Origin: Nocardia sp. CDC159 | GTDB lineage: Bacteria > Actinomycetota > Actinomycetes > Mycobacteriales > Mycobacteriaceae | DNA: 64,000 nt | Reading direction: 5' to 3' | Assembly: GCF_023740735.1 (NCBI RefSeq) | Contig: NZ_JAMRXH010000015.1 | Coordinates: 62,001-126,000, forward strand | In this document: positions 19,530-27,882 of the stretch, piece after piece | Numbering within the stretch: the stretch's first letter is position 1 | How the letters are laid out: the number at the start of each line of letters is the position of its first letter | Notes under the pieces: generated by a model | What the model was told of the DNA's origin: nothing | Seen by the model: the letters and a program-made list of their open reading frames with translations, nothing else | Databases searched by the model: none | Program-made: the position numbers and the translations under genes

Positions 19530-20071
19530 TCGAGTCGACCACTGACCGAGATAGATTGGCCGAGCTCGTGCGCGAGCTCGCCGTCGTGCACGGCAAGGTC
19601 ATCCTGTCGTCGGGGAAGGAGGCCGACTACTACGTGGACCTGCGTCGGGCCACGCTGCAGCACCAGGCCGCCCCGCTGATCGGCAAGCTGCTACGGGAGC
19701 TGGTGTCGGACTGGGAGTTCGACGCGGTGGGCGGGCTCACCATGGGCGCGGATCCGGTGGCGCTGGCCATGCTGCACGCGCCGGGCCGTCCGCTGGACGC
19801 GTTCGTGGTGCGCAAGGCCGCCAAGACGCACGGCATGCAGCGCCAGATCGAGGGTCCGGACGTGGCCGGTAAACGTGTTCTGGTGGTGGAGGATACGACC
19901 ACGACGGGCAATTCGCCCCTGACCGCCGTGCGGGCGCTCCGCAACGCTGGGGCAACCGTGGTCGGCGTGGCCACGGTGGTGGATCGCGAAACCGGCGCCG
20001 ATCAGGTGATCGCCGCCGAGGGACTGGAGTACCGCTCGATCCTCGGGCTGAAGGATCTGGCGCTCGGCTGA
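19526..20071 (+). CDS. pyrE: Orotate phosphoribosyltransferase
   Basis: This 181-residue type I phosphoribosyltransferase carries the PRPP-binding motif VLVVEDTTTTGNSPLTAV and an N-terminal KVILSSGKEADYYVDLR typical of PyrE. It converts orotate plus PRPP to orotidine 5'-phosphate in pyrimidine synthesis. ATG 19526 follows GGAAGGA by about 5 nt and overlaps the stop of the decayed SDR frame, showing it belonged to that operon. A longer in-frame opening to 19349 overlaps SDR sequence and is not the start. Its place next to ttfA and clpB matches the mycobacterial order. Confidence 0.96.
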   Translation: MIESTTDRDRLAELVRELAVVHGKVILSSGKEADYYVDLRRATLQHQAAPLIGKLLRELVSDWEFDAVGGLTMGADPVALAMLHAPGRPLDAFVVRKAAKTHGMQRQIEGPDVAGKRVLVVEDTTTTGNSPLTAVRALRNAGATVVGVATVVDRETGADQVIAAEGLEYRSILGLKDLALG

Positions 20072-20100
20072 ACCGTGAGATACGCATCTGCGCTGGGCCG

Positions 20101-20122
20101 ACCCAGCTCGCTGGGTTAGCCT
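20101..20122 (+). promoter_or_regulatory. Hairpin and candidate -10 between pyrE and fabH
   Basis: ACCCAG-CTCG-CTGGGT (20101-20116) forms a 6-bp stem. It overlaps TAGCCT at 20117-20122, which resembles an actinobacterial -10 element about 35 nt before the fabH start. It is either a short terminator for pyrE or part of the fabH promoter. Confidence 0.4.
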
Positions 20123-20156
20123 GGACGATGTTGGTCCGTCAGTGGTGAAGGGTCGT

Positions 20157-21224
20157 GTGAGCACCGTGGTGAGCATTGCAATCAACCGGGGGCGCGAGAA
20201 TGTGGCGATGCTCGGCATCGGCGCCTACCGACCCAAGCGCATCGTCAGCAACGCCGAGGTGTGCGAGGTGCTGGACTCGACTCCCGAGTGGATCTTCGAG
20301 CGCACCGGCATCCGGAACCGGCGCTGGATCAGCGGCGACGAGACGCTGCGCACGATCGCGGCGGCCGCTGGGGAGCGGGCGATCGTCAACAGCGGAATCG
20401 ACCGGGCCAAGATCGGCACCCTGATCCTGGCCACCTCCAGCTGGCTGAAGCTGACCCCGCACGGGGCCCCCTCGGTCGCCTACGACCTCGGCATCAACGG
20501 TATTCCCGCCTTCGATCTGACCTCCGGCTGCGGCGGTTTCGGCTACGCCCTGGGCGTGGCCGCCGACCTGATTCGCGCCGGATCGGCGGAGTACGTGCTG
20601 GTGATCGGTGCGGAGACGATGACCGTGGGCCTGGACCCGACCGACCGCGGCACCGCGATGATCTTCGGCGACGGTGCGGGCGCGGTGGTGGTCGGGCCGA
20701 GCGAGGACAACGGCATCTCCCCGACGGTATGGGGCAGCGACGGGGAGAACGCCGAGGCGATCGCGCAGGACGTCGACTTCCTGGAATTCATGAACAAGGC
20801 CCAGGCCATGCAGGGCACCGATCCGGCCGTCGATCCGATCGGCCGGATGTCGCTGCGGATGGAGGGGCAGCGGGTGTTCCGCTGGGCGGCGGTCACATTG
20901 CCGCGGGCGCTGTCGACCGCGCTCGAGGTGTCCGGGGTGGCCAAGGACGATATCGAGGTCTTCATCCCGCACCAGGCCAACGCCCGGATCAACGAGCTGA
21001 TGAAGAAGAACCTCGGCCTCGCCGACGACATTCCGATGGCCAACGACATCGAGAACACCGGCAACACCTCGGCCGCCTCGATTCCGCTGGCGATGGAGGA
21101 GATGTTGGTCACCGGCAAGGCCAAGGGCGGGCAGCTGGCGCTCGTGCTCGGCTTCGGCGCGGGGCTCAGCTATGCGGGCCAGGTGGTCACGCTGCCGCCC
21201 GCCCCGATCGAGCCCAGCTTCTGA
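20157..21224 (+). CDS. fabH: Beta-ketoacyl-ACP synthase III
   Basis: This 355-residue thiolase-fold condensing enzyme has the FabH triad: Cys in LTSGCGGFGYALG (about residue 125), His in FIPHQANARINEL, and Asn in ENTGNTSAASIPLAM. FabH starts FAS-II by condensing an acyl-CoA with malonyl-ACP; in mycolate producers it links FAS-I products to the FAS-II system. GTG 20157 is preferred because GAAGGG lies 4 nt upstream; GTG codons at 20142 and 20145 are possible. In M. tuberculosis fabH (Rv0533c) lies elsewhere, so its place after pyrE is specific to this genome group. A YhhN-family gene starts 4 bp after it. Confidence 0.93.
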   Translation: MSTVVSIAINRGRENVAMLGIGAYRPKRIVSNAEVCEVLDSTPEWIFERTGIRNRRWISGDETLRTIAAAAGERAIVNSGIDRAKIGTLILATSSWLKLTPHGAPSVAYDLGINGIPAFDLTSGCGGFGYALGVAADLIRAGSAEYVLVIGAETMTVGLDPTDRGTAMIFGDGAGAVVVGPSEDNGISPTVWGSDGENAEAIAQDVDFLEFMNKAQAMQGTDPAVDPIGRMSLRMEGQRVFRWAAVTLPRALSTALEVSGVAKDDIEVFIPHQANARINELMKKNLGLADDIPMANDIENTGNTSAASIPLAMEEMLVTGKAKGGQLALVLGFGAGLSYAGQVVTLPPAPIEPSF

Positions 21225-21228
21225 GCCC

Positions 21229-21918
21229 ATGCCCCGACCCCTCCGCGCGGCCTATGCCGGTGCCGCGGCAGTGACCGTTCTCGGCGCCGTCACCGGTCGC
21301 GATCGGCTGCAGTGGTTCTCGAAGCCGCTGTTGATGCCGCTACTGGCGGCCGATGTCCGGCACGGTGGCCGGGCGCTCGCCCCGGCCGATCGCGCGCTGC
21401 TGCTCGGTGCACTGGCCGCCGCGACGGTCGGCGATGTACTGCTCATCGATCCCGACGACGATCGCCGGTTGGTCGCGGGGGCCTCGTCCTTCGCGGTGAT
21501 GCAGGCCGGCTACGCGGCGCTGTGGCTGCGGCGCGGAGCCCGGCCGCGGGTTGCGGTGGCCGCGCCGCGGGTGGCGGCCTGGTTCGGGGCGGCCGCGCTG
21601 CTGCGGGTCAAGGCGCCGAATCTGGTTGCGCCGCTGGCCGCCTACGGGGCCACGCTGGGCACGGCGGCCGTGCTGGCCTCCGATCCCGAACTGGCTCCGG
21701 CGGCGAAAACCGTTGCGGGGATGAATGTTCCGGGCCGGGACGCGCGCAGCCGACTCGGCCTCGGCGCGCTGCTGTTCACGCTCTCCGACGGGCTGATCGT
21801 GTTGCGCCGGTTGTTCGCGCGCAGCGCCCGGTCGCGACGGGTGACCGAGGGTGTGATCCTGTCGACCTACGCCGCGGCCCAATATCTGCTGACCGACCCG
21901 CGCGCGCACGAGAGCTGA
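21229..21918 (+). CDS. YhhN (lysoplasmalogenase) family membrane protein
   Basis: This 229-residue hydrophobic protein has about seven to eight predicted transmembrane helices. Family features are FSKPLLMPLLAA near the N-terminus, AATVGDVLLI (acidic residue at a helix end) and LSDGLIVLRRL near the C-terminus. The family includes lysoplasmalogenase TMEM86B and bacterial YhhN proteins of unknown substrate. The ATG at 21229 lies 4 bp after the fabH stop, so the two are probably co-transcribed. The biochemical activity is not established for this sequence. Confidence 0.8.
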   Translation: MPRPLRAAYAGAAAVTVLGAVTGRDRLQWFSKPLLMPLLAADVRHGGRALAPADRALLLGALAAATVGDVLLIDPDDDRRLVAGASSFAVMQAGYAALWLRRGARPRVAVAAPRVAAWFGAAALLRVKAPNLVAPLAAYGATLGTAAVLASDPELAPAAKTVAGMNVPGRDARSRLGLGALLFTLSDGLIVLRRLFARSARSRRVTEGVILSTYAAAQYLLTDPRAHES

Positions 21919-21927
21919 CCGCGGCGG

Positions 21928-22374
21928 CTAGAGGCAGAGGATGATGCGATCGCGGTCGGCGGGATCGACGCGTATCGAAATCGTCTCGCCCACGGTGATT
22001 CTCGGCTTGTCGATCGGCGCGACGTCGTAGACGATCGTGCCCCGGTAGGGTTCCGCGCCAGGCACGGTCAGCCGCAGATCCAACTGGGCCAGTTCGGTGT
22101 GGTGGTCGGTCGGGGCGAGCGGATGAACCGCCTCGATGGTCGCCCAGCCCTCCAGGCCGTGGCGCAGCAGCCGACGATCTGCGCGCGAGGGTCGTTGCGC
22201 CAGCAGCATCCCCAGGCCGACGCAGGAGCCGAACAGACCCACCAGCGCGACCAGCTGATACGGCAGCGTGCCCGGTGGGGTGCGATGCACGACCCAGCCC
22301 AGCCAGAGTCCGAGGATCATCAGGTACCCGACGGTCACGCCGAGCACGGTGCGAAGTATGCGCGCGTGGTCCAT
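21928..22374 (-). CDS. Hypothetical two-helix membrane protein
   Basis: This 148-residue protein has two N-terminal transmembrane segments (LGVTVGYLMILGLWLGWVV and a second at about residues 38-60) and a C-terminal soluble part. The soluble part has a beta-rich pattern ending VGETISIRVDPADRDRIIL, suggesting a small beta-barrel such as an NfeD- or OB-like fold. No family was firmly recognised. It is transcribed toward the convergent YhhN gene and lies 58 bp downstream of the response regulator on the same strand, with a separate promoter possible. Confidence 0.65.
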   Translation of the reverse strand: MDHARILRTVLGVTVGYLMILGLWLGWVVHRTPPGTLPYQLVALVGLFGSCVGLGMLLAQRPSRADRRLLRHGLEGWATIEAVHPLAPTDHHTELAQLDLRLTVPGAEPYRGTIVYDVAPIDKPRITVGETISIRVDPADRDRIILCL

Positions 22375-22431
22375 GACCCCTCCACCGCCGCTTCGGAGAA
22401 TTCCAGAATAGGCGTGGCGGGCCGGACATGG

Positions 22432-23094
22432 TTACGACTTGAGCCGCAGCACGGCCAGCACCCTGCGGTGATGCATATCCGACGGCGGCAGTTCCAGTTT
22501 CAGGAAGATATTGCCGATATGCTTTTCCACCGCCCGCTCGGTGACGGTGAGCGCCTGGGCGATCGCGCCATTGGACAGGCCCTGGGCCATGAGCTCGAGC
22601 ACCTCGCGTTCGCGCGGGGTCAGTCGGGTCAGCGAATCCTGCTGCCGTGCGGCGCCCATCAGTTGACTCACCACCTCCGGATCCAGGGCCGTGCCGCCGG
22701 TCGCGACCCGGCGTAGGGCATCGACGAACTCCCGGACATCGGCCACCCGGTCCTTGAGCAGATAGCCGACCCCGCTCGCCCCGCCCGCGAGAAGTTCGGT
22801 GGCATAGCGGGTTTCGACCCACTGCGAGAACACCAGGACCCCGGTGTCGGGAAACTTCCGGCGCAGTTCGATGGCGGCCAGCAGGCCTTCGTCGGTGAAC
22901 GAGGGCGGCATCCGCACGTCGACCACCGCGACATCGGGTCGGTGTTCGGCGACGACCTCGCTCAGACGAGTCGCGTCGCCGACCATCTCGACCACCTCGT
23001 GACCGCGATCGGTGAGCAGTCCGGCCAGGCCGTCGCGCAGGATGGCGCTGTCCTCGGCGATCACGATGCGCAGGGGGTTGGCTGGTGAATTCAT
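22432..23094 (-). CDS. NarL/LuxR-type response regulator
   Basis: This 220-residue response regulator has a receiver domain (IVIAEDSAILRDGLAGLL, phospho-acceptor Asp in VAVVDVRMPP, Lys in YLLKDRVAD). A C-terminal LuxR helix-turn-helix follows (LTPREREVLELMAQGLSN to EKHIGNIFLKL). It is partner to the histidine kinase immediately upstream, whose stop overlaps this start (ATGA at 23091-23094). Targets are unknown. Between the receiver and the HTH the architecture is the standard NarL one. Confidence 0.93.
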   Translation of the reverse strand: MNSPANPLRIVIAEDSAILRDGLAGLLTDRGHEVVEMVGDATRLSEVVAEHRPDVAVVDVRMPPSFTDEGLLAAIELRRKFPDTGVLVFSQWVETRYATELLAGGASGVGYLLKDRVADVREFVDALRRVATGGTALDPEVVSQLMGAARQQDSLTRLTPREREVLELMAQGLSNGAIAQALTVTERAVEKHIGNIFLKLELPPSDMHHRRVLAVLRLKS

Positions 23095-24455
23095 TGTGGT
23101 CCCGCAATCGGAAGAGTCATGGTGATGACGGTCGGTCCGCCCACCGGGCTGTCCACCGTGAGGGTTCCGTCGACCGAGCGGGCCCGCGCAGCCAGGCCCG
23201 AAAGACCGCCCGCCACAACGGCATTCCCGTTCGACTCGGTCGGCTGTAGTGCGCCGCCCCGACCGTTGTCGCGCACGCCGACCATCATGGTGTCGGGACC
23301 CGCGGGCAGCACCGAGACCCAGGCCCGGTCGGCCCCGGAGTGCTTGACGACATTGGTCAGCAGCTCGGCGACCGAGAAGTAGGCGATGGCCTCGATGGCG
23401 GGCGACGGCCGCTGCGGCAGGAGCACCCGCAGCTCGACGGGCACGGCGCAGCGCGCGGCCAGGGTTTCCAGCGCCGGTTCCAGGCCGAGTTCCAGTGCGG
23501 GCGGATGGATTCCGCGCACCAGCTCGCGCAGTTCGGTCAGCGCCTCCTTGGAGCTGGCCCGGGCGTCGGCGATCAGCTCGGTGGCATCGGTGCCCTCGGC
23601 GATGCGCTCCTCGGCGCGGCCCAGGGTCATGGCGATCGTCACCAGCCGGGCCTGGGTGCCGTCGTGCAGATCGCGTTCGAGTCGGCGCAGGGTGGCGGCG
23701 GAGTTGTCGACGGCGGCGCGGCGGCTCTCCCGCAGTTCGGCCACGCGCCGGTCGGAACCGGTCGGGGTCAGCAGCGCCAGCGCCAGCACCCGATGCAGCC
23801 AGCACATGCCGCGGATCAGCCACGGCAGCGCGAAGCAGGCGAGCACGCCGAGGGCGGACAGCCCGAGGGCCCGGGGCCAGGTGTCGATATAGAAGTCGCC
23901 GAACTGGGCGAGCGAATGGCGTTCCACGCCTTGGGGATCGACGTTGATCGGGTGGAACAGCGCCCAGGGGATCACCGAGATGGCGGTGAACACCATCATC
24001 GCGATGACGACGAGCACGAAGTAACCGCCGAACAGCCCGAGCGCGACCTCACCGACCAGGAATACCAGCGCCCGCCACGAGGTGACGTCGGTCAGCACGC
24101 TGCGGAACCAGCCGAACAGCCCCGGCCGCGGCGCGAACGGCGGCGGCGCGGGCATCGGCGTGGCCAGCAGTTTGGCGGCGAGGGCGCGATAGACGCGGCC
24201 CCAGACCCGTCCGCTCAGCAACACCAGTGCGGTGGGAATGCCGAGCAGAAAGATCGAGGGGGCGAGACTGGCCGGATACGCCACCAGCACGTACACCATG
24301 GCGAGGAAGCCCAGCGGCGCGGCCACGATCAGATAGGCCAGCTCCCGCCACGTTCGGGCCTCGAACGGCGCGCGCAGCACGGCACGGATCACCCGCGTCG
24401 CGGCAGGCTCGCCGGGCTCGAGCGCGACGGTCGGTTGGGCGAAGGTCTCGGTCAT
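23091..24455 (-). CDS. Membrane-bound sensor histidine kinase (HisKA_3 type)
   Basis: This 454-residue sensor kinase has several N-terminal transmembrane helices (about residues 40-245). The dimerisation/phospho-acceptor helix contains the His in RRLERDLHDGTQARLV, typical of NarX/DesK-like kinases. The ATPase domain has the N box LLTNVVKHSGA and the G1 box VRDNGRGG. It autophosphorylates and passes phosphate to the response regulator at 22432. The many-helix input without a large extracellular loop suggests that it senses a membrane state. ATG 24455 (MTETFAQP) is chosen; a longer in-frame opening of 24 codons is not supported. Confidence 0.9.
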   Translation of the reverse strand: MTETFAQPTVALEPGEPAATRVIRAVLRAPFEARTWRELAYLIVAAPLGFLAMVYVLVAYPASLAPSIFLLGIPTALVLLSGRVWGRVYRALAAKLLATPMPAPPPFAPRPGLFGWFRSVLTDVTSWRALVFLVGEVALGLFGGYFVLVVIAMMVFTAISVIPWALFHPINVDPQGVERHSLAQFGDFYIDTWPRALGLSALGVLACFALPWLIRGMCWLHRVLALALLTPTGSDRRVAELRESRRAAVDNSAATLRRLERDLHDGTQARLVTIAMTLGRAEERIAEGTDATELIADARASSKEALTELRELVRGIHPPALELGLEPALETLAARCAVPVELRVLLPQRPSPAIEAIAYFSVAELLTNVVKHSGADRAWVSVLPAGPDTMMVGVRDNGRGGALQPTESNGNAVVAGGLSGLAARARSVDGTLTVDSPVGGPTVITMTLPIAGPQ

Positions 24456-24568
24456 GCTTCCATGCTGGTCGGGAGGCGGTCTTCGGACGAGGGAGCAGCC
24501 CACCGAATCCGTGGTGGGGCCAGCCACACCTGGCTGGGACGAGCCTATCCGCCGCTACGATGACGCCC

Positions 24569-24892
24569 GTGAGTTATCCCCCATCCCCGCCGCCGTACGG
24601 CCACGGCTACATGCCGTATCGACAGCAGGAACATCCCCAGGCGACCACCATCCTCGTGCTGGGCATTCTCGGATTCTTCTGCGGTCTGGTGGCGCCGTTC
24701 GCCTGGGTGATGGGGCGCAAGGCATTGCGCGAGATCGACGCCTCGGGCGGCATGCTGGGCGGGCGCACGAATGTGCAGATCGGCTACATCCTGGGCATCG
24801 TGTCGACCGTTCTGATGATCGCCTCGATCGTCTTCCTGGTGTTGTACGCGATCGTCATGGTGGCCGTCGTGGGAACCTCCTACTCCGCATGA
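24569..24892 (+). CDS. DUF4190-type small membrane protein
   Basis: This protein of about 107 residues has a Pro/Tyr-rich N-terminus and two transmembrane helices (TTILVLGILGFFCGLVAPF and YILGIVSTVLMIASIVFLVL) flanking a basic loop with MGRKALREID. That loop, between two helices, is the DUF4190 pattern. Function is unknown. TACGAT at 24556-24561 stands 7 nt before GTG 24569, suggesting a leaderless transcript starting at GTG; ATG 24560 lies within that -10 and is less likely. The stop overlaps the next gene (ATGA). Confidence 0.75.
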   Translation: MSYPPSPPPYGHGYMPYRQQEHPQATTILVLGILGFFCGLVAPFAWVMGRKALREIDASGGMLGGRTNVQIGYILGIVSTVLMIASIVFLVLYAIVMVAVVGTSYSA

Positions 24893-25566
24893 GCACCGCC
24901 GTGCCCGAGGATCAGTTGCCCGGCCCCACCGAATGGGGTGAGCATCCGCACGGCGTCGGGCCGTGGGCCGACGAGTTCGGCACGCCGCCGCCGGACGATC
25001 CGCGGTTGGATCCGGAGCTGCTGGCCTACGGCGATCGGCGCAATGTGGTCGACGCCTACCGGTACTGGCGGCGGGAGGCGATCGTCGAGGACATCGACCG
25101 CCGGCGGCACCCCTTCCACGTCGCGATCGAGAACTTCGGCCACGACGCGAACATCGGCACGGTCGTGCGCACGGCCAACGCGTTCGCCGCGGCGGCCGTG
25201 CACATCGTCGGCCGCCGCCGCTGGAATCGCCGCGGCGCCATGGTCACCGACCGCTACCAGCGCATCGAGCATCATCCGGAGGTGGCCGACCTGCTGGCGT
25301 TCGCCGAACGCGAGGAGCTGATGGTGGTCGCGGTCGACAACGTGCCCGGCTCGGTTCCGCTGGAGACCGCCCGCCTGCCGCGCAACTGCCTGCTGCTGTT
25401 CGGTCAGGAGGGTCCGGGTGTCACCGATGCCGCGAAACAGGCCGCGGTCATGACGGTTTCGATCGCCCAGTTCGGCTCGACCCGCAGCATCAACGCCGGG
25501 GTGGCGGCCGGAATCGCCATGCATGCCTGGATCCGCCAGCATGCGGATCTGACCACGGCCTGGTAG
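24889..25566 (+). CDS. SpoU/TrmH-family RNA 2'-O-methyltransferase
   Basis: This 225-residue SPOUT methyltransferase has all three SpoU motifs: motif 1 ENFGHDANIGTVVRTANAF, motif 2 LLLFGQEGPGVT, and motif 3 FGSTRSINAGVAAGIAM. The trefoil-knot fold binds SAM and methylates a 2'-OH in tRNA or rRNA; the target nucleotide is unknown. A short N-terminal extension of about 75 residues precedes the catalytic domain. The ATG at 24889 overlaps the stop of the DUF4190 gene, so they are coupled. A homologue (Rv0380c, from memory) lies near pyrE in M. tuberculosis. Confidence 0.9.
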   Translation: MSTAVPEDQLPGPTEWGEHPHGVGPWADEFGTPPPDDPRLDPELLAYGDRRNVVDAYRYWRREAIVEDIDRRRHPFHVAIENFGHDANIGTVVRTANAFAAAAVHIVGRRRWNRRGAMVTDRYQRIEHHPEVADLLAFAEREELMVVAVDNVPGSVPLETARLPRNCLLLFGQEGPGVTDAAKQAAVMTVSIAQFGSTRSINAGVAAGIAMHAWIRQHADLTTAW

Positions 25567-25570
25567 CGGT

Positions 25571-27820
25571 CTACCCCTCGCGCAGCGCGGCCCCGGTCAC
25601 CGAATCCTCGCATGCGGCAAGCTCTTCCGGGGTTCCCTCGAAAACCACCCGGCCGCCGCGGCGGCCCGGCCCGGGGCCGAGGTCGACGATCCAGTCGGCG
25701 GCGCGGATCACATCGAGATTGTGCTCGATGACCACGAGCGTATTGCCCTGTTCGATCAGCCGGTCGAGCACGCTCAGCAGCCGGTCGATATCCGACAGGT
25801 GCAGGCCGGTGGTGGGTTCGTCGAGGATGTACAGGTCGTGGCGTTCGGGGCGGGTCAGCTCCTTGGCGATCTTCAGGCGCTGGCATTCGCCGCCGGACAG
25901 CGTGGTCAGCGACTGGCCCAGGCGCAGATAGCCGAGGCCGACCTCGTCGAGCTGGCGCAGAGCCCGGGCGATGGCCGGATCGGGCAACCGGCGCACGGCC
26001 TCGGCGACGGTCAGATCGTCGACGTCGGCGATGCTCAGCCCGTCGACGGTGTAGGAGAGCACCTCGGGGGTGAAGCGGCGACCGCCGCACGCCTCGCAGA
26101 CGGTCTCCTGACCCTCCATGAACGCCAGGTCGGTGTAGATCACGCCGACGCCCTTGCACACCGGACAGGCCCCGGCGGAGTTGGCGCTGAACAGCTGGGC
26201 GCTCACATTGTTCTCGCGCGCGAACAGCTTTCGAATGGGGGTTGCGACACCGGAGTAGGTGAGCGGGGTGGAGCGGCGGTTGGTGGCGACCGGGCGCTGA
26301 TCGACGATGGTCGCCGGATGCTGGGCCACCAGTTCGGCGGCCAGGCTCGACTTGCCCGATCCGGCCACACCGGTCAGCACGGTCAGCACGCCGGTCGGAA
26401 TGTCCACGCTCACCTCGCGCAGGTTGTTGCGGGTGGCGTTCTCGATGCGCACTTTGCCGGTCGGCACGCGGGGCGTCCGGGGCTTGCGCCGCGACCGCAG
26501 CGCGTGGCCGGTGGGGGTGTCGGCCTTCGCGAGCCCGCGGAAGTCGCCCTCGTAGATCACCCGGCCACCCGCCGCACCCGCCTGCGGGCCCATCTCCACG
26601 ATATGGTCGGCCTCGCGCATGACATCCGGATCGTGCTCCACCACCAGCACCGCATTGCGCTTGTCCCGCAACGACTTCAGCAGTTCGATGGTGGAGCGCA
26701 CATCGTGCGGATGCAGGCCGACGGTGGGCTCGTCGAAGATGTAGAGCATCTCGATCAGGCTCGAGCCCAGGTGCCGCACGGTCTTGATGCGCTGGGATTC
26801 GCCGCCCGACAGCGTGGTCGTCGGGCGGGCCAGCGACAGGTAGCCCAGCCCGATCGCGGCCATGGCGGCGAGCTTGTCGTGCAGTGCCGACACCACCGGC
26901 GCGACCTCCGGATCCCGCACGCCCACAATCACATCGGCCAGCTCCTCGACCTCCATCCGGCTCATCTCGCCGATGGTGCGGCCCAGCACCTTCGCCGAGC
27001 GGGCCGCGGGCTCGAGCCGTTCGCCGTGGCAGTCCGGGCAGACCTCCGAACGCGTGAAGCGGTCCAGCACGGCCTGTTTGCGCTCGGACAGGTTGTCGGA
27101 GGTGTGCAGGTAGATGCGCCCGAACAGCTCCAGCACGCTCTCGTAGTCCTTCGGCAGGCCCAGCCGCTCGGCCGCCTTGCCGCCGCGCAGCAGGGCGTCG
27201 AGGGTCTTGCGGTCCCATTCGCCCAGCGGCTTGTCCCCGTCGAACTGCTGGTACCCGAGATAACGGCGCAGCCAGTACTTTCCCTCGCTGAAGCCGGGCA
27301 TCAGGATGCCCCCCGCCGACATCGGCAGTTTCGGATCGATGAGCTTGTCCACATCGGGGGCGAGCACCTCGCCGAGGCCGGTGCAGGTGGGGCACATGCC
27401 CTTGGGGTCGTTGAACGAGAAGTGGTTCGACTCGCCGACGAACGGCTCGCCGACCCGCGAAAACAGCAGGCGCAGATAGGTATACGCGTCGGTGATGGTG
27501 CCGACCGTCGACCGGGCATTGCCGCCCAGACGCTTCTGGTCGATCACCACCACCGGCGACAGGCCCTCGATCAGGTCCACCACCGGCCGCTCCCAGCGCG
27601 GCAGCCGATTGCGCACGAACGGCGGGTAGGTCTCGTTCACCTGATACCCCGCCTCGGCCGCGATGGTGTCGAACATCAACGACGACTTGCCCGATCCCGA
27701 CACTCCGGCGAAGACCACCAGGCGCCGCCGGGGCACATCGATGTCGACATTGCGCAGATTGTTGGTCCGCGCGCCGCGAATTCGGATGGCCGCCTCGTTC
27801 TGCCTCGTCACTTGGTCCAT
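25571..27820 (-). CDS. UvrA-like ABC ATPase
   Basis: This 749-residue UvrA paralogue has two ABC modules. Walker A motifs are GVSGSGKSSLMFD and GVAGSGKSSLAAE, signatures are LSGGESQRIK and LSGGECQRLK, and Walker B motifs are LYIFDEPTVGLHP and LYILDEPTTGLHL. Zinc-finger cysteines are visible (CPTCTGLG, CPDCHGERLE, and CPVCKG paired with CEACGG). Canonical UvrA is about 950 residues; the shorter length fits the class lacking the UvrB-interaction region, which has been tied to drug or DNA-intercalator resistance rather than core excision repair. It is divergently transcribed from a WYL regulator 62 bp away, which may control it. Confidence 0.9.
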   Translation of the reverse strand: MDQVTRQNEAAIRIRGARTNNLRNVDIDVPRRRLVVFAGVSGSGKSSLMFDTIAAEAGYQVNETYPPFVRNRLPRWERPVVDLIEGLSPVVVIDQKRLGGNARSTVGTITDAYTYLRLLFSRVGEPFVGESNHFSFNDPKGMCPTCTGLGEVLAPDVDKLIDPKLPMSAGGILMPGFSEGKYWLRRYLGYQQFDGDKPLGEWDRKTLDALLRGGKAAERLGLPKDYESVLELFGRIYLHTSDNLSERKQAVLDRFTRSEVCPDCHGERLEPAARSAKVLGRTIGEMSRMEVEELADVIVGVRDPEVAPVVSALHDKLAAMAAIGLGYLSLARPTTTLSGGESQRIKTVRHLGSSLIEMLYIFDEPTVGLHPHDVRSTIELLKSLRDKRNAVLVVEHDPDVMREADHIVEMGPQAGAAGGRVIYEGDFRGLAKADTPTGHALRSRRKPRTPRVPTGKVRIENATRNNLREVSVDIPTGVLTVLTGVAGSGKSSLAAELVAQHPATIVDQRPVATNRRSTPLTYSGVATPIRKLFARENNVSAQLFSANSAGACPVCKGVGVIYTDLAFMEGQETVCEACGGRRFTPEVLSYTVDGLSIADVDDLTVAEAVRRLPDPAIARALRQLDEVGLGYLRLGQSLTTLSGGECQRLKIAKELTRPERHDLYILDEPTTGLHLSDIDRLLSVLDRLIEQGNTLVVIEHNLDVIRAADWIVDLGPGPGRRGGRVVFEGTPEELAACEDSVTGAALREG

Positions 27821-27843
27821 ATCACCGACCCTAAAAGTAGATG

Positions 27844-27859
27844 TGGCCAGGTTCTGGCC
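27844..27859. promoter_or_regulatory. Inverted repeat between the uvrA-like and WYL genes
   Basis: GGCCAG-GTT-CTGGCC (27845-27859) is a perfect 6-bp inverted repeat in the 62-bp divergent intergenic region, a natural place for an operator of the WYL protein. It is a pattern only. Confidence 0.4.
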
Positions 27860-27882
27860 GCATTTCCGGGAGAATCGATCTC